From AC-32 sp963766375 (GTDB taxonomy: Bacteria; Actinomycetota; Thermoleophilia; Gaiellales; Gaiellaceae): a DNA stretch of 64,000 nucleotides. The notes under the pieces were generated by a model. That model saw only the letters and a program-made list of their open reading frames with translations. It had not been told where the DNA came from and did no database searches. Positions 55,804 through 62,403 of this stretch are shown piece after piece. Position numbers and translations under genes: made by a program. The number at the start of each line of letters is the position of its first letter. Position 1 is the first letter of the stretch. The stretch spans positions 248,001-312,000 of the forward strand of contig CAVXZG010000019.1 of NCBI GenBank assembly GCA_963766375.1. The letters are read 5' to 3'.

Positions 55804-56397
55804 TGCAGGCCGTCGTGCTGGCGGCCGGCGAGGGCCGGCGCATGCGCCCGCTGAGCGAGCGCTGGCCCAAGCCCGTGCTGCCGATCGACGGGCGGCCGGT
55901 GATCGCGTCTCTCCTGCGCGAGCTCGCGGCGGCCGATCTGACGGAGGTGACCGTCGTCACCGGCTACCTCGCCGAGCAGGTCGAGGAGCTGCTCGGCGAC
56001 GGGAGCGCCTTCGGCGTGGAGCTGCGCTACGCGCGGCAGCCCAGGCCCGACGGCTCGGCCGACGCGGTCAGGCGAGCCGTCGAGGCCGGCGCCCGGACCC
56101 CGTTCCTGGTCAGCGCGGCGGACACCCTCTACGCGCCCGGCGACGTCGGCCGCTTTGCCGAGGCTTTCCGCTCATCGGAGAACGCCTCGGCACTGGCCTT
56201 CGCCCCGGATGGGAGCCCCGCGCCGCTCTGGGGCCTGACCGACGAGGTTCGTGCTGGAGGATCTTGCGGGGCCGCCGTTCGAGCTCCTCGAGGCGGTGCA
56301 GCGCGCGGGCGAGGTTACGCGAGTCGAGATCGGGCAGACGCGAGCCGTGACGGATCCGCTAGACCTAGTGAGAGAGAACTTCCCGTACCTGAGATGA
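55803..56397 (+). CDS. sugar nucleotidyltransferase (frameshifted)
   Basis: About 197 aa after repair. GTG 55803 shares a base with the previous stop. QAVVLAAGEGRRMRPLSERW, then PKPVLPIDGRPVI is the nucleotide-binding signature of glucose-1-phosphate/mannose-1-phosphate nucleotidyltransferases; VVTGYLAEQVEELLGDGSAF and LVSAADTLYAPGDVGRFAE follow. One extra T near 56248 interrupts it before VLEDLAGPPFELLEAVQRAG and ends at LVRENFPYLR. It lacks the C-terminal beta-helix of the larger enzymes, like MobA/GlmU-N-type single-domain proteins. Substrate unknown. Confidence 0.82.
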
Positions 56398-56744
56398 CAG
56401 AGACCTTCGAACTTTTCCAGCAAGGCCGCGAGCACCTAGCCAAGGGCCGGGCGGCGCAAGCCACCGTCGCGCTCGAGAAGGCGAAGGCGCGCGAGCCCGA
56501 CAAGGCGTCGATCCGCGAGGCGCTCGGGATCGCGTACTTCCGCATCAAGCGCTACTCCGAGGCCGAGACGGAGTTCCGCAAGATGCTCGAGCTCGCGCCC
56601 GTGGACGACTACGCGCACTACGCCCTCGGCCGCTGTCTCGAGAAGCTGGGCCGCGAGGCGGAGGCCAACGGCCACTACAAGCTCGCCAGCTCGCTGAGGC
56701 CGGGCGAGTCCGCCTACGAGTCGCGGATCAAAGACCTCGACTGA
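56394..56744 (+). CDS. TPR-repeat protein
   Basis: 116 aa from ATG 56394 (ATGA overlap). Two to three tetratricopeptide repeats: AAQATVALEKAKAREPDKAS, IREALGIAYFRIKRYSEAET, EFRKMLELAPVDDYAHYALG, CLEKLGREAEANGHYKLASS. Probably a scaffold for protein-protein contacts. Its end is convergent with the PilB gene (9 bp gap). Confidence 0.85.
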   Translation: MTETFELFQQGREHLAKGRAAQATVALEKAKAREPDKASIREALGIAYFRIKRYSEAETEFRKMLELAPVDDYAHYALGRCLEKLGREAEANGHYKLASSLRPGESAYESRIKDLD

Positions 56745-56753
56745 AGCGCGCGG

Positions 56754-58445
56754 TTAGGCGAGCCGCTCGCCGGTGACGCGGCGGATCTCGTCGAGCGAGG
56801 AGACGCCTTCGAGACACAGCCGCAAACCGTCCTGGCGGAGCGTGGTCATGCCTCCGCGCACGGCCGCTTCGAAGATCTCGTCCGTCGAGCCCTCGATCAG
56901 CCGGCGGATCTCGCCGGCGACCGGCATCACCTCGTAGAGCGCGACGCGGCCGCGGAAGCCGGTGTCGCCGCAGCGGCCGCAGCCCTTGGAGCGATGGAGG
57001 TAGATCTTGCCCTTCTGCTCGAGCAGGCCCATCTGGGCGAGCTCGTCGTCCTCGGGCCAGTAGGCCTCGCGGCAGTCCACGCAGAGGCGGCGCGCGAGAC
57101 GCTGCGCCACGATGCAGTTGACGGCGCTGGCGAGCAGGCCCGGCTCGACGCCCATGTCCTTCAGGCGCTCGATCGAGCTGGCCGCGTTGTGGGCGTGGAC
57201 GGTCGTGAGCACGAGGTGGCCGGTCATGCCGGCCTGCATGGCGATCCGGGCCGTCTCCTCGTCACGGATCTCGCCGACGAGCAGCACGTCGGGGTCGCTG
57301 CGCAGGATCGTGCGCAGGCCGCGGGCGAAGGTGAGGCCGCCCTTCGGCTGGATCTCGATCTGGTTGATCCCGCGAATCTGGTACTCGACCGGGTCCTCGA
57401 TCGTCATCACCACGCGCCCCGGGTCGTTCAGCAGATGCAGGGCGGTGTAGAGGGTGGTGGTCTTGCCGCTGCCGGTCGGGCCGCAGACGACGACGGCTCC
57501 GTAGGGCTGGCGGATCGCGCGCTCGAAGGGCTCGCGCGCGGCTGGGCTCATGCCGAGCTCCGCCAGGTCGGGCTTGCTGACCGCGCGGTGCATGATCCTG
57601 AGCACGATCTGCTCGCCGTGCGTCGTCGGCATGATCGCGATGCGCAGGTCGAGTGGGTTGCCGCCGAACTTGATCGAGACGCGGCCGTCCTGGGGCGCGC
57701 GACGCTCGGCGATGTCGAGGTTGCCCATGATCTTCAGGCGGCTGCTCACGCCGAGCTGCATCGCCTTCGGGATGGTGGCGACCGGCCGGGTGACGCCGTC
57801 GATCCGGGCACGGACGACCATGTCGTGCTCCTGCGGCTCGAAATGAATGTCGCTTGCGCCGTCCTCGATGCACTGGGCGAGCGTCGCGTGCACCAGCTTG
57901 ACCGCCGGTGTGTCGTCAGAGGCCTCGAGGATGTCTTCGCGCTGGGCGTTGGTGTCGAACAGCCCCTCGAGCTCCGCGCCGACCTCCTCGACCTCGATCT
58001 GCGTGCGGTAGAGCTTCTTGATCGTGCGCTCGAGGTCGCCAGGGTCGGCGACGGCGAGCCGCACGTTGTGGCCGAGCGCCAGGCGCAGGTCGTCGGCGCG
58101 GCCGACGTCGCTCGGGTCGGCGACTGCCACGAGCAGCAGGTCGTCGCCCACGAAGCGCACCGGGACCGCCTGGTAACGGAAGGCCAGGTCCTTCTGGAGG
58201 AGGGTCGCCGCCTCGGGGTCGGGCTCGGTCTCCGAGAGGTCGACGTACTCGAGGCCGGCCTGGTCGGCGAGAGCCTTTGCGAGGTCCGTGCTCGAGACCC
58301 AGTTGTGGCCGACGACGATCTCGCCGAGGCGTCGGCCGGTCAGCGTCTGCTCCTCGAAGGCCTGTTTGACCTGGTCCACGGTCAGGAGCCCGCGGTTGAT
58401 CAGCAGTGAGCCGAGGTGCTGCCAGGGCAGGTGGGCCGCTTCCAC
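56754..58445 (-). CDS. PilB/GspE type II/IV secretion ATPase
   Basis: About 563 aa from GTG 58445. N-terminal MshEN/GspE-N domain: LGSLLINRGLLTVDQVKQAF and RRLGEIVVGHNWVSSTDLAK, repeated-type helices. ATPase domain: AVKLVHATLAQCIEDGASDI, HFEPQEHDMVVRARIDGV, Walker A AVVVCGPTGSGKTTTLYTAL, aspartate box TIEDPVEYQIRGINQIEIQP, Walker B ILRSDPDVLLVGEIRDEETA, His box AGMTGHLVLTTVHAHNAASS. A zinc tetracysteine follows (RLCVDCREAYW and KGCGRCGDTGFRGR). Extension motor of type IV pili or type II secretion; no pilin or PilC genes are next to it here. It is divergent from dtd by 30 bp. Confidence 0.92.
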   Translation of the reverse strand: MEAAHLPWQHLGSLLINRGLLTVDQVKQAFEEQTLTGRRLGEIVVGHNWVSSTDLAKALADQAGLEYVDLSETEPDPEAATLLQKDLAFRYQAVPVRFVGDDLLLVAVADPSDVGRADDLRLALGHNVRLAVADPGDLERTIKKLYRTQIEVEEVGAELEGLFDTNAQREDILEASDDTPAVKLVHATLAQCIEDGASDIHFEPQEHDMVVRARIDGVTRPVATIPKAMQLGVSSRLKIMGNLDIAERRAPQDGRVSIKFGGNPLDLRIAIMPTTHGEQIVLRIMHRAVSKPDLAELGMSPAAREPFERAIRQPYGAVVVCGPTGSGKTTTLYTALHLLNDPGRVVMTIEDPVEYQIRGINQIEIQPKGGLTFARGLRTILRSDPDVLLVGEIRDEETARIAMQAGMTGHLVLTTVHAHNAASSIERLKDMGVEPGLLASAVNCIVAQRLARRLCVDCREAYWPEDDELAQMGLLEQKGKIYLHRSKGCGRCGDTGFRGRVALYEVMPVAGEIRRLIEGSTDEIFEAAVRGGMTTLRQDGLRLCLEGVSSLDEIRRVTGERLA

Positions 58446-58475
58446 GAGGGCTATATCGTCAAAAACGAGCGCAAC

Positions 58476-58914
58476 ATGAAGGCTGTCGTGCAACGGGTTT
58501 CCCACGCATCCGTGCGAGTGGGGGAGGAGGTGGCCGGCGAGATCGGCGCGGGCCTCTGCGTGCTGCTCGGCGTGGCGAGGGGCGACGGCCCCGCTGAGGC
58601 CTCGCGCCTGGCCGGAAAGGTCGCCCGGTTGCGGATCTTCGAGGACGGCGAAGGGCGCTTCGACCGCAGCTTGCTCGACACCGGCGGCGAGGCGCTCGTG
58701 GTCAGCCAGTTCACGCTCCTCGCCGATACCGCCAAGGGGAACAGGCCGAGCTTCACGGAGGCGGCACCCCAGGAACTGGCCGAAGCCGCTCTACAAGGCC
58801 TTCTGCGAGGCGTTGCGCGAGCTCGGCGTCCCGGTGCAGACCGGCCTCTTCGGCGCCCGGATGGCGGTGGAGCTCGTCAACGAAGGGCCGGTCACGATCG
58901 TGCTCGAGCTGTGA
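58476..58914 (+). CDS. dtd: D-aminoacyl-tRNA deacylase (frameshifted)
   Basis: 145 aa after repair. Hydrolyses D-aminoacyl-tRNA. MKAVVQRVSHASVRVGEEVA at the start, VSQFTLLADTAKGNRPSFTE with the conserved SQFTL/NRPSF motifs, then one extra A near 58784 before PLYKAFCEALRELGVPVQTG and the Gly-cisPro motif region ELVNEGPVTIVLEL. ATG 58476 matches the family start exactly. Confidence 0.93.
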
Positions 58915-58931
58915 ACTCGCGGAGCGTCTAG

Positions 58932-59450
58932 CTAGTACGTGAATCTCACGAAGCCGGACACTCGCGCCTTGTAGGCGACACAGCGGCCGAGGAACCGGTG
59001 GCGGTAATGGGTCAGCGTCACCTCGAACTTGCCGGCGCCGTTTGACGTCTTGGGCGTCGACACAGCCTTCAGCGTGCTGGTGACCAGGTACTTCTGGTTC
59101 GCGCAATTTGCGCCGCGGTCGAGCGTCGTGATCTTGCCGCCGTGGTGGCTGAACGTCCCGACGACCGCGTCGACCGAGCTACCCGGACCGCGCACCGTCA
59201 TCGCAAAGGGGCCGCCGTTGACGTAGGTCGGATTCGAGCCGAGCGGGTCATGCTTGACCGTCGCGTTCCAGTACCCCGTGCCGCCCGCATTCCCACTGCC
59301 GGTTCCGGCGAAAGAACCCACGCTCGAGGTGAAGGCGTACTCGTAGCCCACGATGTTGAAGCTTGTTGACGCCGGCGGCGACGCTGCTGCGGGAAGCGCC
59401 AAGGCCGCGAAACCGAGAGCGACGAGCAGTAATCCGCGAGGCACTGTCAT
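58932..59450 (-). CDS. secreted protein of unknown function
   Basis: 172 aa. Signal peptide MTVPRGLLLVALGFAALALP, cleavage near AAAS. The mature part is beta-rich and polar (FNIVGYEYAFTSSVGSFAGT, VNGGPFAMTVRGPGSSVDAV, AGKFEVTLTHYRHRFLGRCV), with two cysteines (DRGANCANQK and GRCVAYK) that could pair. No recognised domain. It is convergent with dtd (17 bp gap) and divergent from padR. Confidence 0.6.
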   Translation of the reverse strand: MTVPRGLLLVALGFAALALPAAASPPASTSFNIVGYEYAFTSSVGSFAGTGSGNAGGTGYWNATVKHDPLGSNPTYVNGGPFAMTVRGPGSSVDAVVGTFSHHGGKITTLDRGANCANQKYLVTSTLKAVSTPKTSNGAGKFEVTLTHYRHRFLGRCVAYKARVSGFVRFTY

Positions 59451-59506
59451 GGCGTCGCCGGATAAGACCCGTTTCCTCGGGCGAAGTTAGGAAGCAGCGG
59501 CAGGGC

Positions 59507-59545
59507 GACCGAACGATCGGTCTACATATGTGTTTGACCTATACT
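59507..59545 (+). promoter_or_regulatory. padR promoter with palindromic operator
   Basis: -10 TATACT (59540-59545) lies 7 bp before ATG 59553, so the transcript should be leaderless. A perfect inverted repeat GACCGA-ACGA-TCGGTC (59507-59522) covers the -35 region. It is a candidate autoregulatory PadR site, and could also control the divergent secreted-protein gene. Confidence 0.55.
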
Positions 59546-59552
59546 GGCCGCG

Positions 59553-59945
59553 ATGAAGCACCGAGGACACCCGCGCTCCCGCAGCCGCCGGCTCGTCCGG
59601 CCCGGGCACTGGGCCGTGAACGCACGCGTGGAGCGCTTCGTCGAGCCGACCTTGCTGCTGCTCCTGCGCGAGCGGCCGCTGCACGGATACGAGCTGCTCG
59701 ACCGCATCCCGGAGCTCGGGGTCGAGGGCCGCGTCGACATGGGGAACCTCTATCGCCTCCTGCGTGCGCTCGAGGACGAGGGCATCGTGCGCTCCGAGTG
59801 GAGCGCGGATCTCCCCGGGCCGGCCAAGCGCACCTATGAGCTGACGACCGAGGGCCGCCGGCTGCTCGACCGCTGGGCCGAGGCGCTGCAGCGCGCGCAG
59901 GGAACGATCGCAAGCTTTCTCGAAAGATACGAAGAGAGGAGGTGA
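59553..59945 (+). CDS. PadR-family transcriptional regulator
   Basis: 130 aa. A basic N-terminus precedes a winged-helix domain: RFVEPTLLLLLRERPLHGYE, then LLDRIPELGVEGRVDMGNLY and RLLRALEDEGIVRSEWSADL, followed by KRTYELTTEGRRLLDRWAEA and a C-terminal dimerization helix. GNLYRLLRALEDEG is the PadR recognition-helix signature. Its own promoter overlaps a perfect palindrome. The following small gene sits 2 bp downstream. Confidence 0.9.
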   Translation: MKHRGHPRSRSRRLVRPGHWAVNARVERFVEPTLLLLLRERPLHGYELLDRIPELGVEGRVDMGNLYRLLRALEDEGIVRSEWSADLPGPAKRTYELTTEGRRLLDRWAEALQRAQGTIASFLERYEERR

Positions 59946-59947
59946 AC

Positions 59948-60133
59948 ATGCACGGTCAACGACATTTCCGCGGGCGCCCAGGCTTCCGCGGCCACCGCCG
60001 CTTTCCGAGCCGCGAAGAATGGCTTCGCCGCTTGGAGGAGTATCAGCGCGACCTCGAGCAGGAGATCGCCGACGTCGCCGACGTGATCCGGCATCTGCGA
60101 GGCGATCAGCCCGCGGATACCGCCACCGTCTAA
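59948..60133 (+). CDS. small basic/coiled-coil protein downstream of padR
   Basis: 61 aa from ATG 59948 with a strong GGAGGTG (59939-59945) overlapping the padR stop. A His/Arg/Gly-rich N-terminus (GQRHFRGRPGFRGHRRFPS) precedes a helical C-terminus (EEWLRRLEEYQRDLEQEIAD, then VADVIRHLRG), typical of small partners found next to PadR regulators (DUF5320-like). It may bind metal through its His/Arg residues or form the regulator's partner; function unknown. Confidence 0.65.
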   Translation: MHGQRHFRGRPGFRGHRRFPSREEWLRRLEEYQRDLEQEIADVADVIRHLRGDQPADTATV

Positions 60134-60154
60134 GGCGTTGCACTGACGGCTTTC

Positions 60155-60174
60155 GGCCCCGCTTCGGCGGGGCC
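60155..60174 (+). terminator. stem-loop terminator after the padR unit
   Basis: Perfect 8-bp arms GGCCCCGC / GCGGGGCC closed by the stable TTCG tetraloop, 20 bp after the stop and followed by TTTCGC. Confidence 0.75.
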
Positions 60175-60227
60175 TTTCGCCCACCCTCGCTTGCTATCCT
60201 GGCTCCACCACATTTCATCGGTTGTTG

Positions 60228-60250
60228 AAATGGGCGCGCGGCGCCCATTT
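60228..60250 (+). promoter_or_regulatory. rimP leader hairpin
   Basis: Perfect 10-bp arms AAATGGGCGC / GCGCCCATTT with a GCG loop, ending 16 bp before ATG 60267 and followed by GAGGAG. A conserved hairpin just upstream of rimP is known in many Gram-positives and is thought to control the rimP-nusA operon. Confidence 0.6.
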
Positions 60251-60266
60251 CTTATGAGGAGTACGG

Positions 60267-60704
60267 ATGGCGAGCGTTTACGAGAAGGAGCGCACACTGG
60301 AACGGGAGATCAGCGGGCGGGTCGCCGAGGCCCTGCCTGGCGTCGAGGTGCTCGCGGTCGAGCTCACCGGCCCTGAGCGGTTCACCGTCTTCGTGGATCG
60401 TGAAGGCGAAGCCGTCGATCTCGCGCTCTGCGAGCAGGTCACGCGCCTGCTCTCGGACTACCTGCGCGAGTACGGCATCGACGTCTCCTCGCCGGGCCCC
60501 GAGCGCCCGGTCCGCAAGCCGGAGCATTTCCAGCGCGCGCTGGGCCGCCAGGTGAAGCTGAAGACCGACAAGCGCACCAAGGTTCGAGGCGAGATCAAGC
60601 GCGCAGACGATGACGCCGTGACCCTGGCCGCCGACAGCGGCGAGGTGGCCATCCCGTACGAGGAGATCGTCCGGGGCAACCTGATCTACGAGAGGGAGCA
60701 ATGA
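60267..60704 (+). CDS. rimP: ribosome maturation factor RimP
   Basis: 145 aa. Helps assemble the 30S subunit. N-terminal domain: EREISGRVAEALPGVEVLAV, VDLALCEQVTRLLSDYLREY, GIDVSSPGPERPVRKPEHFQ (the SSPGLxRP motif). C-terminal SH3-like domain: VRGEIKRADDDAVTLAADSG and IPYEEIVRGNLIY. It overlaps nusA by 4 bp; rimP-nusA-rnpM-infB is the standard operon. Confidence 0.93.
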   Translation: MASVYEKERTLEREISGRVAEALPGVEVLAVELTGPERFTVFVDREGEAVDLALCEQVTRLLSDYLREYGIDVSSPGPERPVRKPEHFQRALGRQVKLKTDKRTKVRGEIKRADDDAVTLAADSGEVAIPYEEIVRGNLIYEREQ

Positions 60705-62158
60705 GCAAGGAGATCATCGAGCTCGTCCACGAGTTGGAGCGCGATCGAGGGATCGAGGGCGACACGCTGATCGAGGCGCTCGAGGACGCGCTGCTCGCCG
60801 CGTACAAGAAGACGCCGGGCGCGACGCGCCACGCCGTGGTCGAGCTCGACCGCGTCGAGGGCGACTTCCGCGTCTTCTCGATCGAGCTTCCTCCCGACAT
60901 CGAGGAGCGGCTTCTGGAGGAGGCGCGCGAGCGCGTGCTGACCGAGCTCGAGGCGGCCGAGGTCGAGAACGGCGAGCGCTCCCACGTGCTCGTCACCGAC
61001 GACGACCTCGACATCGACTGGTCCGAGATCCCCGAGGAGAAGGTCAAGCGGGCCGACGTCACGCCCGACAACTTCGGCCGCATCGCCGCGCAGACCGCGA
61101 AGCAGGTGATCACGCAGCGGATCCGCGAGGCCGAGCGTCAGATCATGTACGACGAGTACGTCGACCGCGTGACCGAGGTCGTGACCGGAATCGTCCAGCA
61201 GGCGGGCGATCGCAACAACGTCCTGGTCGACCTCGGCAAGGTCGAGGCGCTGCTGCCGCGCTCCGAGCAGGTGGACGGCGAGCGCTACGAGCAGGGCTCC
61301 CGCATCAAGGCGGTCATCACCGAGGTTCGCTCGGGCACGAAGGGCCCGCAGGTGATCCTCTCGCGCCGTGACCCGGAGCTGATCCGGACGCTGTTCGAGC
61401 TCGAGGTGCCGGAGATCGCGGACGGGCTGGTCGAGATTCGCGCCGTTGCGCGCGAGCCCGGCTACCGCTCGAAGATCGCCGTCGAGTCGCACGCGCAGGG
61501 CGTCGATCCTGTCGGCGCGTGCGTCGGCCCGCGAGGCTCGCGCGTGCGCATGGTCGTCTCCGAGCTGCGCGGCGAGAAGATCGACATCATCCCGTGGAAC
61601 CCGGAGCCGGCCCGCTTCGTGGCGAAGGCGCTGTCACCCGCGCGGGTGCGAGAGGTCTACCTCGACGACGACGCCAAGGAGGCGACGATCGTCACTCCCG
61701 ACGACCAGCTCGCGCTCGCGATCGGCAAGGAGGGCATGAACGCCCGGCTCGCCGCGCGCCTGACCGGCTGGAAGATCGACATCAAGTCCGACACGGAGTT
61801 CGCGACCGAGGAGGCCGACGCCGCCTACGCGGGCGACGGCGACGAGGTCGGCGAGTTCACCGGCCGCTGCTCGGCCGTGCTCTCGACCGGCAAGCGCTGC
61901 CCGAACGCCGCGCTGCCCGGCTCTCGTTACTGCGGTGTCCCGGCCCACCAGGAGCTCGCGCGCAAGGAAGCCGCGGGTGAGCTACCCATCGAGCCGGAGC
62001 CCGAGCCCGAGCCGGAGCCGGAGGCAGAGGAGCCGGTGGCGGAAGCGCAGGCCGAGCCGGAGCCAGAGCCCGAGCCAGAGCCGGAGCCCGAGCCCGAGCC
62101 CGAGCCAGCCGCCGTCGCCGAGGAGGCCGAAGTCGAGGAGGATGAGACCGCTGCGTGA
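60701..62158 (+). CDS. nusA: transcription termination/antitermination factor NusA with a C-terminal zinc-like module
   Basis: 485 aa. NusA-NTD (residues 1-125) ends FGRIAAQTAKQVITQRIREA; S1 domain (about 132-200) with GIVQQAGDRNNVLVDLGKVE; KH1 with GYRSKIAVESHAQGVDPVGA and CVGPRGSRVRMVVSELRGEK; KH2 with ARVREVYLDDDAKEATIVTP and AIGKEGMNARLAARLTGWKI. After KH2 comes an unusual module with C390, C400, C411 and H416 (RCSAVLSTGKRCPNAALPGS, then RYCGVPAH), followed by a Glu-Pro repeat tail (about residues 432-470). The core is a normal NusA. The extra part is absent from textbook NusA proteins; zinc binding is inferred from ligand spacing. Confidence 0.95.
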   Translation: MSKEIIELVHELERDRGIEGDTLIEALEDALLAAYKKTPGATRHAVVELDRVEGDFRVFSIELPPDIEERLLEEARERVLTELEAAEVENGERSHVLVTDDDLDIDWSEIPEEKVKRADVTPDNFGRIAAQTAKQVITQRIREAERQIMYDEYVDRVTEVVTGIVQQAGDRNNVLVDLGKVEALLPRSEQVDGERYEQGSRIKAVITEVRSGTKGPQVILSRRDPELIRTLFELEVPEIADGLVEIRAVAREPGYRSKIAVESHAQGVDPVGACVGPRGSRVRMVVSELRGEKIDIIPWNPEPARFVAKALSPARVREVYLDDDAKEATIVTPDDQLALAIGKEGMNARLAARLTGWKIDIKSDTEFATEEADAAYAGDGDEVGEFTGRCSAVLSTGKRCPNAALPGSRYCGVPAHQELARKEAAGELPIEPEPEPEPEPEAEEPVAEAQAEPEPEPEPEPEPEPEPEPAAVAEEAEVEEDETAA

Positions 62159-62403
62159 GCGCTCCGGTCAGGACGTGCGCGGGCTGTGGCCGCAAGGCAC
62201 CGCAGGCCGAACTCGTGCGCTACGTCGCACGCGACGGCACGCTGATCCATGCGCCGAAGGGCCCAGGGCGCGGGGCCTACACGTGCCGGCGGCTGGCCTG
62301 CTTCGAGCGGGCTGCCACGAGGCACGCGTTCAGCCGCATCCTGAGGCAACGGGTGCGGGTCGATCCCGAGCTGAGACGGTTCTACACTGACGCCCATGGC
62401 TGA
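62155..62403 (+). CDS. rnpM: YlxR family protein (RNase P modulator RnpM)
   Basis: 82 aa. VRTCAGCGRKAPQAELVRYV, then GPGRGAYTCRRLACFERAAT and HAFSRILRQRVRVDPELRRF match YlxR/DUF448. The Bacillus member binds and modulates RNase P RNA. GTG 62155 overlaps the nusA stop. It lies in its usual place between nusA and infB. CxxC and a second C...C pair in the family form a zinc-like fold. Confidence 0.9.
   Translation: MSAPVRTCAGCGRKAPQAELVRYVARDGTLIHAPKGPGRGAYTCRRLACFERAATRHAFSRILRQRVRVDPELRRFYTDAHG

Noticed and set aside
61981..62158. The Glu-Pro repeat tail of NusA as an assembly artefact
   Set aside because: It stays in frame to a stop that overlaps rnpM normally, and a shorter Glu/Pro tail also ends RNase Z here, so it is probably genuine.
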